Positions 23,986 through 32,486 of a stretch of DNA of 64,000 nucleotides are shown piece after piece. Within the stretch, counting starts at the first letter, position 1. Every line of letters begins with the position of its first letter. Made by a program: the position numbers and the translations under genes. Below the pieces are notes generated by a model. The model did no database searches. It saw only the letters and a program-made list of their open reading frames with translations, and was not told the DNA's origin. Source of the DNA: JANRIC01 sp033765345 (GTDB taxonomy: Bacteria > Bacteroidota > Bacteroidia > Cytophagales > Microscillaceae); contig JANRIC010000033.1 in assembly GCA_033765345.1 (NCBI GenBank), positions 52,972-116,971 on the forward strand, in the 5' to 3' direction.

Positions 23986-25452
23986 TTACCACCCAATTGC
24001 ATAATATGCCTTATCGCCATTGGGATAAAGCCCATCAATCGCAATAGTTTTGCGCTTTTTTTGGATAATTCGGCTTACTTCTTCGGGTGATGAAACAAGG
24101 CGATCGTCTACTTTTGTGATAATAAAGCCGTCTTCCATGCCTGATTCTTTGATCTTACCCTGATAAATATGCACCACCTTCACACCGTCTTTGATGCCCA
24201 ATCGAAGCTTTTCAGATTGGCTAAGACTACCTAACTCTGCACCTAATACCAGTGTCTTTTTAACCTCCTCTTTTTTGAAAAGTTGTGTGTTTCCGGTTTT
24301 ATTTCTCAATAAAACAGATACTTTATTTAAAAAGCCACCCCTCTCATAGAGTACTTCCACTTTGTCGCCAGGGCGGTGTGTAGCAATAATTGCCTGTAAT
24401 TCAGCAGCAGAATTGGTAGGTGTTTTATCAACTGTTTTGATAATATCGCCTACCTCTAAACCTGCCAACCCTGCAGCTCCGTCTTCCTTCACCGACAAAA
24501 GATACACTCCGCCAATATCTTTAAGGTTTTTCTCCTGAGCGAGTACGGCGTCTACTTCTCGGATTGTCACTCCCAGGAGTGCTCTTTGGATTTCGCCATA
24601 GTTCATCAAATCATCCATTACCTTTTTGACGATGGTAATGGGTATGGCGAAAGAATACCCTGAATAATACCCCGTATGAGTGGCAATGGCTGTATTGACC
24701 CCGATCAATTCTCCTTTTAGGTTTACCAAGGCACCTCCGCTATTTCCAGGATTAACGGCTGCATCCGTCTGTATAAAAGATTCTATGGCATAATTATCTT
24801 TGAGTAAGTTGATATTTCTTCCTTTGGCACTGACAATACCCGCAGTGACCGTTGAAGTAAGATCAAAAGGATTGCCTACAGCCAGCACCCACTCGCCGAT
24901 CTGAAGGGATTCCGAATCGCCGTATTTTACAAATGGTAAATTTATTTCGTTGATTTTAAGCAGGGCAAGGTCTGTAGAGGGGTCGGTGCCGATCAACTCA
25001 GCTTCATAACTTCGTTTGTCATAGAGGATTACCTCAATGCTTGTGGCTTCATCTATCACGTGATAATTGGTGACCAAATACCCATCATCAGAAACGATTA
25101 CCCCCGAACCGGTAGATTGTCTTGGAAAAGAGCGAAAATAATTATCCCCCGGAAATTGCCTAAAAAGATCTTCGTATTCCTCGCGGTTATGGTGAGAAGA
25201 AGCATTCTGGAGGTGAGAGATTTTGATATGTACTACGGCAGGTCTTACCAAAGTGGACGCCCGTCTAAAATCCAAGCCGTCAGGCACCTTGATGGGTATT
25301 TCTGCCGGATAATTAGCCTGTAAAACCTTTTGATGGTCTTCAATAGACGTGTATTTTTTGGGCTGATTAAATACATAAAAACCTGCCAGGGCAATCATTC
25401 CTCCGAAAATAGAAGATAAAACCAGGCTTATTACAAAACGGGTTTGGCTCAT
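23986..25452 (-). CDS. Periplasmic serine protease, Do/DegQ (HtrA) family
   Basis: 488 residues with an N-terminal signal anchor (FVISLVLSSIFGGMIALAGFYVF), a trypsin-like domain with triad H131 (VTNYHVID), D161 (STDLALLKI) and S238 (NPGNSGGAL), and two C-terminal PDZ domains (about 290-385, with GVYLLSVKEDGAAGLAGLEVGDII, and about 395-488, with GVKVVHIYQGKIKESGMEDGFIITKVDD). This is the full-length quality-control protease architecture. It differs clearly from the shorter PDZ-less protease at 10512-11627. Monocistronic on the minus strand; the intergenic region toward the tRNA (25453-25746) shows no consensus promoter. Confidence 0.95.
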   Translation of the reverse strand: MSQTRFVISLVLSSIFGGMIALAGFYVFNQPKKYTSIEDHQKVLQANYPAEIPIKVPDGLDFRRASTLVRPAVVHIKISHLQNASSHHNREEYEDLFRQFPGDNYFRSFPRQSTGSGVIVSDDGYLVTNYHVIDEATSIEVILYDKRSYEAELIGTDPSTDLALLKINEINLPFVKYGDSESLQIGEWVLAVGNPFDLTSTVTAGIVSAKGRNINLLKDNYAIESFIQTDAAVNPGNSGGALVNLKGELIGVNTAIATHTGYYSGYSFAIPITIVKKVMDDLMNYGEIQRALLGVTIREVDAVLAQEKNLKDIGGVYLLSVKEDGAAGLAGLEVGDIIKTVDKTPTNSAAELQAIIATHRPGDKVEVLYERGGFLNKVSVLLRNKTGNTQLFKKEEVKKTLVLGAELGSLSQSEKLRLGIKDGVKVVHIYQGKIKESGMEDGFIITKVDDRLVSSPEEVSRIIQKKRKTIAIDGLYPNGDKAYYAIGW

Positions 25453-25746
25453 AAATACTTGGGATTTAATGTATAATAATATTTTTTAGAGTCTTCAAAC
25501 TTTTAAAGAATTTCCCTCGGGAAATAAGTGTGTGTATTGTCTGAGGTTGTGTATCCGAAGATAATGACTAATCTAATAAAAAAAACTACATTTTCCTATC
25601 TTCTTCGTGCTTAATTATCTCTTTATGGATAATTTATCTAGTGATAAAGGACAAAATCAAACCCGAACAATATTTCAAAAAAAAACACCCGAAAATTTGT
25701 ATAATTAGTCGCTGAACTGTTATTTTGCAACACGTTTTTAAAAAAT

Positions 25747-25820
25747 TCCTCCTTAGCTCAGTCGGTTAGAGCAACTGACTGTTAATCAGTAGGTCCTTGG
25801 TTCGAGCCCAAGAGGGGGAG
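25747..25820 (+). tRNA. tRNA-Asn (anticodon GTT)
   Basis: A complete 74-nt cloverleaf. The acceptor is TCCTCCT with AGGGGGA (one G-T pair), and the D arm is GCTC/GAGC. The anticodon stem ACTGA/TCAGT holds loop CTGTTAA with GTT at 25781-25783. The T arm is CTTGG-TTCGAGC-CCAAG and the discriminator base is G. CCA is not encoded. A terminator follows at once. The 3' side is a repeat-rich accessory stretch, consistent with a tRNA-adjacent variable region. Confidence 0.95.
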
Positions 25821-25833
25821 CTTCTAAAAATCA

Positions 25834-25869
25834 AGCACTTACAAAGTCAAATTGGTAAGTGCTTTTTTT
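25834..25869 (+). terminator. Rho-independent terminator of the tRNA-Asn gene
   Basis: AGCACTTAC (25834-25842) and GTAAGTGCT (25855-25863) around a 12-nt loop, followed by seven T. Confidence 0.85.
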
Positions 25870-26046
25870 ATTTGTTTGCAATTTGCATACAAACTTCTCC
25901 AAATTGGTTTCAGCCAACATCTCAAATCATAAGACCCTTGCGTGATTTCTCTCCCCTCTCTGACTACCAAATACTCCCAAAATCATCCGCTTTCTGCCGA
26001 TGGTGCGTCCTAAGCCTACGACTGGAATTCGCAGACTTTCCGAATA

Positions 26047-26191
26047 CTTGGAAGTGATCCTTTGGAATGCTTCCAAGAACCTATCCACGGTGCAGCAGCT
26101 ATCTATTTTTTCATGTGAAGCTCCTGCACCCTGCAGCAGCTTCATGCAATGATGGAAGGTAGCTCCTGCACCGTGCAGCAGCTTCGTGCAA
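26047..26191. repeat. Palindromic repeats in the 350-bp tRNA-to-PIN gene interval
   Basis: The interval 25870-26220 has no gene. It holds CTTGGAAG/CTTCCAAG arms at 26047-26054 and 26070-26077. A 31-bp direct repeat occurs at 26119-26149 and 26161-26191 (29/31 identical), each containing the hairpin CTGCACcSTGCAG. A third partial copy (GGTGCAGCAGCT) lies at 26089-26100. This is REP-like in style. Function unknown. Confidence 0.6.
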
Positions 26192-26220
26192 CAACACAGA
26201 CCAGGGATTGGAGGTAGGGT

Positions 26221-26628
26221 TTACTTGAAAGGGTTCAAGATGTCAAGCTTGCCGTCTATGATTTGTGTATGATGTAAATCTTCTGTAAATAGGTATTTAC
26301 AATCACAACTCAAAGCCGCAGAAATAATAAGACTATCATAAAAACCGTATTGATAGGTTTCGGCTATTTTTGTAGCCTTATTGATTGTGAGATGATTATT
26401 GGTATAGACATAAAAATTATCTTGCAGTTCTTCTATCACCTCACGGATAGATTGCCAAGAAATAGCAAACTTTTTAAACAGCACATTAGACAACTCAGCC
26501 AACACCTGTGTGCTAATCCATACTTCATAATCTTCAAGTAATTGCTCCGCAGTTTCCTTTTTATCAATTTCGGTTTGACTATACAGGTAAATCAGCAGAT
26601 TGGTATCTAAAAAAGCCTTATCTTTCAT
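26221..26628 (-). CDS. PIN-domain toxin (VapC-like)
   Basis: 135 residues from ATG 26628 (MKDKAFLDTNLLIYLYS). Acidic active-site residues are in order: Asp of FLDTN, Glu of VLAELS and Asp of GFYDSLIISAAL, with a further TEDLHH near the end, the standard PIN ribonuclease set. The gene overlaps the antitoxin gene by about 11 bp, as in type II pairs. Predicted Mg-dependent endoribonuclease whose RNA target is unknown. It lies in the repeat-rich accessory zone after tRNA-Asn. Confidence 0.88.
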   Translation of the reverse strand: MKDKAFLDTNLLIYLYSQTEIDKKETAEQLLEDYEVWISTQVLAELSNVLFKKFAISWQSIREVIEELQDNFYVYTNNHLTINKATKIAETYQYGFYDSLIISAALSCDCKYLFTEDLHHTQIIDGKLDILNPFK

Positions 26629-26806
26629 TGGCCTCTTCTCTATCAAATTTAAAATTGCGCGTATCTAAGGCAATGGCTTTTAGTTTTTTAGGGTTTGTTT
26701 TTTTTCTGAGATTAATTCGCATACTTTCCAGCAAATCTAAAAGCCATAGATTTTGACTTTCATTAATCCACCGAATGAGTTGTGTTTTCGTAAGTTCTAT
26801 ATTCAT
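26618..26806 (-). CDS. Antitoxin of the PIN-domain toxin
   Basis: 62 residues: MNIELTKTQLIRWINESQNL followed by a basic/acidic tail ending DTRNFKFDREEANER. Size, position immediately upstream and the overlap with the PIN gene identify it as the antitoxin. The N-terminal half (DLLESMR-type helix) resembles small unnamed Bacteroidota/cyanobacterial antitoxins. DNA-binding fold not clearly assigned. Confidence 0.7.
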   Translation of the reverse strand: MNIELTKTQLIRWINESQNLWLLDLLESMRINLRKKTNPKKLKAIALDTRNFKFDREEANER

Positions 26807-26916
26807 GATATTTTAAAAAAAATATATACTTCCACCAAAATAAGCATTCTTAGCAAAGAATACAAATCCCAATCCCCTGGTCTGTGGCACGCCATAGCCA
26901 TACAGCTAACAATCTA

Positions 26917-27015
26917 TACCCAGATTGAAGTGATTTGCCTGATTTTCTTGATTGATTAGCTTGATTATTAATGATTTAAAAGCTAAAATCTCGGAAAACC
27001 ACTTCGGTTTGAGTA
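26917..27015. mobile_element. 99-bp MITE-like element, copy A
   Basis: Identical over 106 bp (26913-27018) to copy B at 31008-31113. The terminal inverted repeats are imperfect but long: left TACCCAGATTGAAGTGATTT and right (reverse complement) TACTCAAACCGAAGTGGTTT. Both copies are flanked by TA on each side, the duplication produced by IS630/Tc1-mariner transposases. It has no ORF. Confidence 0.75.
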
Positions 27016-27030
27016 TAACTCACTGATTCT

Positions 27031-27109
27031 TGTCATCCTGTTGTACAGACAGCAACTTTTTACAAATTATGATTCGGTGAGATGAAACAAGTTCCTTGAC
27101 AGGATGACA
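27031..27109. repeat. Inverted repeat TGTCATCCTGT / ACAGGATGACA
   Basis: Perfect 11-bp arms at 27031-27041 and 27099-27109 with 57 bp between. Lies within the larger inverted-repeat unit, with no gene. Confidence 0.5.
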
Positions 27110-27352
27110 GATAGAGGAGGCTACTTAGCCCTACGGTATGACACAGACCGGGGGATTGAGGCATACTCAAAAATAGGGTTTGTGTAGTTCGTACTGATGT
27201 GGATTGGCGAAGTAGCCTGCGATGTTGGTCTCTTCGATGTATTTGGGTGCTTGTTGGTTGTTTGGGTGCATGTGTGAATCTGTGTTAGTCTGTTTTTGGT
27301 CAAGGAAACAGCTTACAAGATACTAAAAAATTAGAATTTGCAAAACAGACAT

Positions 27353-27397
27353 AAAAAAACAGGGGCTAAATCCCGGGCGGGATTCTATGCCCCTGTT
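27353..27397 (-). terminator. Terminator of the DUF4783 gene
   Basis: AACAGGGGC (27358-27366) pairs with GCCCCTGTT (27389-27397), with an inner AATCCCG/CGGGATT stem. The A-run at left gives T's on the minus strand. A strong two-part hairpin about 110 bp downstream of the gene end. Confidence 0.8.
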
Positions 27398-27505
27398 ATC
27401 CTTCAACCAGCTATGTAGTACGTGCAAGTTAGTAATATTTTTTAAGAATACAAACTATCATATATTTTTTTGAAAAAATTTGCGATCCATTAACTCCTAA
27501 GACAT

Positions 27506-27883
27506 TTATTCGGGCTTAAATTCTATCTTTTCAATGGTATTGTCCTTCATTCTGATCATAATCCTGTAATTCTGCCCGTTGGAGACCATAGAGGCTATGG
27601 CATATCCTGTATTACCTGAAGAGCCTTTGTGTTTATATTGAAAGGCACTTACCGGATGTTTACTCAAAAAGCCCTTGATCAGATTGACACTTTCACCCTT
27701 GCTCAGGGAGTTGCTCTGCCCGTCGATGCTGATTTCAACTTGGTCGTTGAGAAAACTCAGCAGGTCTTGCGTATTGCCGGATTGCATATCAGCGGCAAAT
27801 TTATTAAGTACCTCATCTTGCCCGAAAGCCAAAGCAGAGATGGTGATGATGAGTAATCCTGTCAAAAGTAGTTTTGTGTTCAT
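27506..27883 (-). CDS. DUF4783 domain secreted protein
   Basis: 125 residues from ATG 27883 with a signal peptide (KLLLTGLLIITISALAFGQ). A compact alpha+beta domain of the NTF2-like superfamily follows (FAADMQSGNTQDLLSFLNDQVEISIDGQ, YAIASMVSNGQNYRIMIRMKDNTIEKIEF). DUF4783 proteins are widespread in Bacteroidota and of unknown function, probably periplasmic. The longer ORF to 27919 adds a polar stretch before the signal and is rejected. Monocistronic, with terminator at 27353-27397. Confidence 0.8.
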   Translation of the reverse strand: MNTKLLLTGLLIITISALAFGQDEVLNKFAADMQSGNTQDLLSFLNDQVEISIDGQSNSLSKGESVNLIKGFLSKHPVSAFQYKHKGSSGNTGYAIASMVSNGQNYRIMIRMKDNTIEKIEFKPE

Positions 27884-28015
27884 GTTCAAGGTTTTTTTCT
27901 GATAATTAATTTGAGTCATTTTAGGTCAATATATCCTTTCTTCTCCATAAAACAAAATTTTGACTCATTTAGTCACGCTTTTTCATGATAAACGCTGGAA
28001 TGTTTTTTTCGGTGC

Positions 28016-28052
28016 AAAAAAAACAACCGATCTTTTGCAGAGATCGGTTGTT
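28016..28052 (-). terminator. Terminator of the dsbD gene
   Basis: AACAACCGATCT (28022-28033) and AGATCGGTTGTT (28041-28052), a perfect 12-bp stem. An A-run on its left gives the T-run on the minus strand. Confidence 0.9.
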
Positions 28053-28075
28053 TATGTGATTTTTTTAGGATAATG

Positions 28076-30250
28076 CTAATTTTTTGCCAGAATTTGTTTC
28101 TTTTTAAAACGATTTAATCCTCTATCCAAAAACGCTACAAAATTTTTAACTTTCAAATCGTATTCTTTGGGCTTCACCAATAAATTGCCTTCGGTGTCTA
28201 TCAAGCAATAAAAAGGCTGTCCGTTGCTGTTGAATTTGCTAATCTGAAAATCAAAGTTTTGGTCGCCAATCGTTTTTTTTGTTTGTTGATCATAAGGGGA
28301 GGTGTACCATTCTTGCTTGGGAAGTGTTTTTTTATCATCCACATACAATGCGACGACTACATAGTCCTCTCTCAATCGCTTCAACACCTCTGGGTCAGAC
28401 CATACCCGGGCTTCCATCTCGCGGCAATTCACGCAGCCGTGTCCCGTAAAATCAATAAATATCGGCTTATTCACTTCTTTGGCATATTCTAGGGCTTGTT
28501 TATAATCAAAAAAACCTGTCAGATTATGGGGTAATTTAAGGAAATCGGCATATTTGATTTTGCCTATATCTTGCTGATTATTTACTTGGCTGGCATAAAG
28601 CCCTTGTGTAGGAAAATCAAGCGTAGTCTGTGGAGGCAAATATCCGGCAAGAGGCTTTAAAGGTGCCCCAAACATCCCTGGAATCATATATACCACAAAT
28701 GCCAAACTAAAAATTGCCAGTACGGCTCGGGGTACGCTGACTTTATCCAGGCTTGAATCGTGAGGCATTCTGATTTTGCCCAATAAATAAAATCCGATCA
28801 TCCCAAAAATCACAATCCAAAATGCCAGAAAAACATCCCGATCCAAAATCCCCCAGTGATAAACCTGATCCGCTACACTGAGAAATTTCAACGAAAGTGC
28901 CAGTTCCAGAAATCCCAACACAACTTTCACGGCGTTTAGCCAACCTCCGGAGCGGGGCAGGCTGTTCATCCAGGAAGGAAAAATGGCAAATAGCGTAAAA
29001 GGCAGTGCCAGCGCACTCGAGAAGGCCACCATACCCACAATCGGACGGATGATTTCTCCTTGAGCAGATTTGATAAGTACCGTGCCTACAATCGGTGCGG
29101 TACATGAAAATGAAACCAATGCCAGGGTAAAAGCCATAAACACAATGCCGTAATAGCCGCCTTTATCTGCTTGCTTATCGGCACGATTGACCCAGGAGCT
29201 AGGCAACACAATATCAAACATTCCCAGAAAAGACAAACCAAAGGTCACTAACAAGAGGAAAAAGAATAGATTAGGAATCCAATGTGTACTCAGCCAATTG
29301 TTAAAACCTGAACCAAATATCCTTGAGACGACCACTCCCAAAATCGTATAAATCGCAATGATTGAAATACCGTAAAATACTGCTTTGGTAATTCCTTCTG
29401 TGCGGGTTTTGCTCTGTTTGGTAAAAAACGTGACGGTCATCGGGATCATTGGAAATACACAAGGAGTGAGTAAGGCAAAAAATCCCCAAAGCATTGCCTC
29501 TACAGCAAAAAACCATAGTCCCTGATCACCTGCCTCCTCGGATTCTTCGTCATCCGTGAGGGGCTGATCGTCCGTTTTTTGGGAGGAAGTTGTATTTTCG
29601 GTAGAATTAGGGGATTTAATCTCGGTGCTAGATTCGTTTTCCTCTGTTTTTTGATCTTTCTGAGAAGAATCTACTTCATTTTTTGTGCTTTTTTCTTCTT
29701 GAGGAGTTTGATCGTTTTTTTGGACGGATTGATCTTCGTTGGGTTTTATAGGTTCGGTAGCGGCGGCTGTAACCGTGATTTTGCTGGGGTCAAAGGTGAA
29801 ATTCTGGCTAAGAGGAATACACTTGCCGTCTATTTCGGAGCAGGTTTGCCCACGAAAACTGACTGTAATTTTAAAGTCTTTCTTGAGGATTTTGACCTTT
29901 TGGCGGAATTCCCCCTTTTTTTTGAAAAACTTTACGTCCATTTCAAATACATCATCGTATTTTTTGAGAGGTTCGATGGGTATAATTCCCCCGATTAGTT
30001 CATAGTTTTTATTTTTCTCGAAGGTAAAAGTAGATACCATCGGACCACCTTCTTCAAAATCTGAAGAATACAGATACCAGTCTTTTTGAATTTGAGCGGT
30101 GAAGATCAGCTCGAGTTCTTCCCCGATTTTGACTTCTTTTTTGGAACTGGAAGAGCTCCATTTGACAGGCTGAAGGATTTGTGCCTGTACCGGGTCTATG
30201 TATATAAGAAAAAATAATAGACCTATCAGAATAAATTGTTGAATCTTCAT
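28076..30250 (-). CDS. dsbD: Protein-disulfide reductase DsbD family (thiol:disulfide interchange protein)
   Basis: 724 residues in the full three-part layout. A signal peptide and N-terminal DsbD-alpha domain (residues about 25-160, with CSEIDGKCIPLSQNF) are followed by a long Glu/Lys/Thr/Ser-rich linker of about 60 residues that is unusually extended. The eight-helix transmembrane DsbD core comes next (GFFALLTPCVFPMIPMTVTFF, SFSCTAPIVGTVL, carrying the two membrane cysteines). The last part is a C-terminal thioredoxin domain with C606-VN-C609 in GHGCVNCREME. It moves reducing equivalents from cytoplasmic thioredoxin across the inner membrane for disulfide isomerisation or cytochrome c maturation. 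Monocistronic. Confidence 0.92.
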   Translation of the reverse strand: MKIQQFILIGLLFFLIYIDPVQAQILQPVKWSSSSSKKEVKIGEELELIFTAQIQKDWYLYSSDFEEGGPMVSTFTFEKNKNYELIGGIIPIEPLKKYDDVFEMDVKFFKKKGEFRQKVKILKKDFKITVSFRGQTCSEIDGKCIPLSQNFTFDPSKITVTAAATEPIKPNEDQSVQKNDQTPQEEKSTKNEVDSSQKDQKTEENESSTEIKSPNSTENTTSSQKTDDQPLTDDEESEEAGDQGLWFFAVEAMLWGFFALLTPCVFPMIPMTVTFFTKQSKTRTEGITKAVFYGISIIAIYTILGVVVSRIFGSGFNNWLSTHWIPNLFFFLLLVTFGLSFLGMFDIVLPSSWVNRADKQADKGGYYGIVFMAFTLALVSFSCTAPIVGTVLIKSAQGEIIRPIVGMVAFSSALALPFTLFAIFPSWMNSLPRSGGWLNAVKVVLGFLELALSLKFLSVADQVYHWGILDRDVFLAFWIVIFGMIGFYLLGKIRMPHDSSLDKVSVPRAVLAIFSLAFVVYMIPGMFGAPLKPLAGYLPPQTTLDFPTQGLYASQVNNQQDIGKIKYADFLKLPHNLTGFFDYKQALEYAKEVNKPIFIDFTGHGCVNCREMEARVWSDPEVLKRLREDYVVVALYVDDKKTLPKQEWYTSPYDQQTKKTIGDQNFDFQISKFNSNGQPFYCLIDTEGNLLVKPKEYDLKVKNFVAFLDRGLNRFKKKQILAKN

Positions 30251-30643
30251 ATCGGAATTAAATAAAATTTCTTAACCTAAAAGAACAATTTCTTATTTCA
30301 AAATATACCCTCATTAAATCAATTAAGTAGTTGTCTATCATTAGTTTATATGAGTTATTTTATAATTAATTGATAAACAGATCATTGTATTTACTATGGA
30401 CTAATTACTATGGACTACTTAACAAGATTTACCTGATTCATTGTCCTGAGCTATTTTTGGATTTGATCGCTGTTTGCTCCAAAAGCACTTTGATTTGCGT
30501 ATATTAACTGTAATACCATAACAAAAGTGCCAATTTAAACATAAATCGGTACAGATGTGTAAGGTATTTAACAAGATTTTAACTTTAAAACAGTATAAAA
30601 TCTGTATTTATTTGTCAGGCTTATTTTGCTAAAGCTGACAGAG
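30251..30643. other. Intergenic region without a gene
   Basis: AT-rich, with a short local duplication (ACTATGGACTA twice at about 30393-30415). No ORF, RNA gene or terminator that I can support. Confidence 0.4.
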
Positions 30644-30651
30644 TATATTTG
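30644..30651 (+). promoter_or_regulatory. Bacteroidota -7 box (TATATTTG) before the Uma2-type gene
   Basis: Perfect TAnnTTTG 23 bp before the TTG start at 30675. The only nearby TTTG (30625-30628) is spaced too closely (15 nt). Confidence 0.4.
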
Positions 30652-30674
30652 TTCAAAATACAAATACAACAGAC

Positions 30675-31348
30675 TTGGCAAAAACCGAAAAAAAATACTA
30701 TTCTTACGAACAATACCTGCGTATCGAGCAAGAGACAGGGGTACGTCATGAATATTACAAAGGTGAAGTATTTGCCCTGGCAGGTGGCACAAAGCGACAC
30801 AATCGCTTGACAAGAACCATAGCAAATCTAATAGAAGGTTCTGTTGCGTCAAGCGGTTGTGAAGTTTATACAAGTGATGTAAAACTTGAATTAGCGCATT
30901 TAGACCATTATGTGTATCCTGATGTGATTGTAACCTGCCCCCCCGAAGATCTAGCCAATGACGAAATGATCTACGTCAATCATCCTCATATCTTGGTAGA
31001 GATTCTTTCTATACCCAGATTGAAGTGATTTGCCTGATTTTCTTGATTGATTAGCTTGATTATTAATGATTTAAAAGCTAAAATCTCGGAAAACCACTTC
31101 GGTTTGAGTATAAATCTACCCAAAACTATGACCGAGATGAAAAGCGAATTAATTATTTCAAAATACCTTCTTTACAATATTATTTATTGGTTTGGCAAAC
31201 AAAACCCTTTGTAGAAGTCTATGAGCGCAAGCAAAGTTTTTGGATTTATAAGTCTTATGAGGGTTTGAATGAGGAAATTGCATTGGAAGACGTGGAGGTT
31301 CGCCTTTGTTTAAAAGATATTTATCAAGGAATTGATTTTGAAGCTTAA
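30675..31348 (+). pseudogene. Uma2-type (DUF820) PD-(D/E)XK endonuclease gene split by a 99-bp MITE
   Basis: The first 112 codons carry the Uma2 pattern: YSYEQYLRIEQETGVRHEYYKGE, LAGGTKRHNRLTRTIANL, the catalytic YVYPDVIVTC Asp and HPHILVEILS. The frame then enters the inserted element and stops at 31028. After the element the same frame resumes exactly as KSTQNYDRDEKRINYFKIPSLQYYLLV, the normal continuation of the family, to TAA at 31346-31348. Removing the 99-bp insert plus one TA restores an uninterrupted 190-residue protein. The start is TTG at 30675 with a promoter box upstream. The left fragment still contains the catalytic region, so a truncated product is possible. Confidence 0.85.
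31012..31110. mobile_element. 99-bp MITE-like element, copy B, inserted in the Uma2-type gene
   Basis: Identical to copy A at 26917-27015, with the same imperfect terminal inverted repeats. It is flanked by TA at 31010-31011 and 31111-31112. Collapsing the element and one TA reconstitutes ATT CTT TCT AAA TCT ACC in the Uma2 frame, so the insertion and its TA duplication can be read directly. Confidence 0.85.
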
Positions 31349-31612
31349 CATAGTTGTTCTGAAAGATTTCCCTGTACAAGACCGGCTTATAGCATTCTAT
31401 CAACGAAAATTCTCCCGATTTTCCCAAGTATTGATCACCATTGCTAAAAACGTTCCGGCGATACCGGTGGTTTTTCGGAGGCACTCGTTGGTGTAAATAC
31501 TTACTTTAAAAAAACGAATCACTTGCTTTGCACGTTAGCATGGTAGTTTGTATCATCGCTGCCGGATTTTGGTAAAAGGTCTTTTGTTTACGTGTAAAAA
31601 AATAAGCTTGCC

Positions 31613-32392
31613 ATGAAGTATCTATGGATATGGACGTTCATCTTTGGAATACTCCCTACCACCTTGTTGGCACAAGACTCTTATGAGCATGTGTATGACT
31701 TTCCCACAAGCCCTGATAGCCTAGTGAATTTGTCACGCCCCAGGGTGACTCATTTTATTGAGGTAGGTATCGGTGGCAATGGCTATAAGGGAGATTTGGC
31801 TTCTTATGAGAAATGGACGCAAAGTTTTCATTTGGCGTTCAAGCTCAATCGAAAAAATCTGCTGAACAGCCGATTTGGGTTCAGCGCAGGATTTATTACC
31901 GGAGAAAATCGCCTGTATCGTTTTTCTGATGCCTCTGGAGGGCGCACCAGCCCCAACACCTTCTTCCGAACTAGCATACTCACCTTTGATTATGAATTGC
32001 AGATCAACCTTTATCGAACCCGCAGTTTTATGCTTTATCTGAGTCAGGGAATAGGTTTTATTCGTTTTGAAAGCAAAGATGAAAACGGAGAAAGTCTCCT
32101 TAATCTCCAAGAGACCCGTGCCGAGAACGAAACCTATAATAATTTTGCTTTTATGCTGCCCACAGGATTAGGTGCCACTTATCTTTTTAAAAACGGCTAC
32201 GGCTTGGGGGCACAGGCTGGTTTTCTGAATACGCAAAGTGATTATCTGGATAATATTGCACAGTGGGGAGTCCAATCGGGCAATGATAATATCCTTCGGT
32301 TTAAGTTTTATCTATACATCCCCCTCAAAAAACAACCCGTAAAGGCTTTTCCCAAAATGCCAGAAGGCCCAAGGCGTTTTACGCACTATTAA
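31613..32392 (+). CDS. Outer-membrane beta-barrel protein
   Basis: 259 residues with a signal peptide ending at LLAQ (residue about 20). Amphipathic strands with aromatic ends follow (FIEVGIGGNGYKGDLASYEKWTQSFHLAFKL, FGFSAGFITGENRLYRF, YGLGAQAGFLNTQSDYLDN, LRFKFYLYIPL). The pattern resembles Bacteroidota DUF6089-like or generic porin-family beta barrels of about ten strands. No substrate assignment. An upstream ATG is not available; start ATG 31613. Confidence 0.75.
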   Translation: MKYLWIWTFIFGILPTTLLAQDSYEHVYDFPTSPDSLVNLSRPRVTHFIEVGIGGNGYKGDLASYEKWTQSFHLAFKLNRKNLLNSRFGFSAGFITGENRLYRFSDASGGRTSPNTFFRTSILTFDYELQINLYRTRSFMLYLSQGIGFIRFESKDENGESLLNLQETRAENETYNNFAFMLPTGLGATYLFKNGYGLGAQAGFLNTQSDYLDNIAQWGVQSGNDNILRFKFYLYIPLKKQPVKAFPKMPEGPRRFTHY

Positions 32393-32444
32393 ATTGTCAA
32401 AACATTTCGTATCACAATTTACAATAGCTTAAAATAGAAGGGCT

Positions 32445-32452
32445 TATTTTTG
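32445..32452 (+). promoter_or_regulatory. Bacteroidota -7 box (TATTTTTG) before the 175-residue beta-barrel gene
   Basis: Perfect TAnnTTTG 34 bp before ATG 32487; no clear -33 element. Confidence 0.4.
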
Positions 32453-32486
32453 TCTCAAATTATTCATTCGTTTAATACTGATAAAG

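Larger units (their letters stand above)
26870..27158. repeat. 289-bp inverted-repeat-bounded unit enclosing a MITE
   Basis: The left end reads AATCCCCTGGTCTGTGGCAC (26871-26890). The right end (27138-27158) is its inverted counterpart, GACACAGACCGGGGGATTG. These ends belong to the same family as the termini of the 2142-2286 element. Inside lie the 99-bp MITE (26917-27015) and an 11-bp inverted repeat (27031-27041 / 27099-27109). The rest of the 26807-27505 gap has no gene. Looks like nested insertions. Confidence 0.5.

Noticed and set aside
25747..25820. tRNA-Asn as an integration site of a genomic island
   Set aside because: No duplicated tRNA 3' end, integrase or phage genes were found between 25820 and 34000.
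25927..26145. ORFs around the tRNA-Asn downstream repeats (both strands)
   Set aside because: They run through palindromic repeats and the tRNA itself and have no conserved character.
27121..27303. 60-codon minus-strand ORF in the repeat region
   Set aside because: Thr/His/Pro-rich translation from repeat sequence, overlaps the end of the inverted-repeat unit and has no start signal.
31158..31484. 108-codon minus-strand ORF
   Set aside because: Antisense to the second half of the split Uma2-type gene; no coding features of its own.
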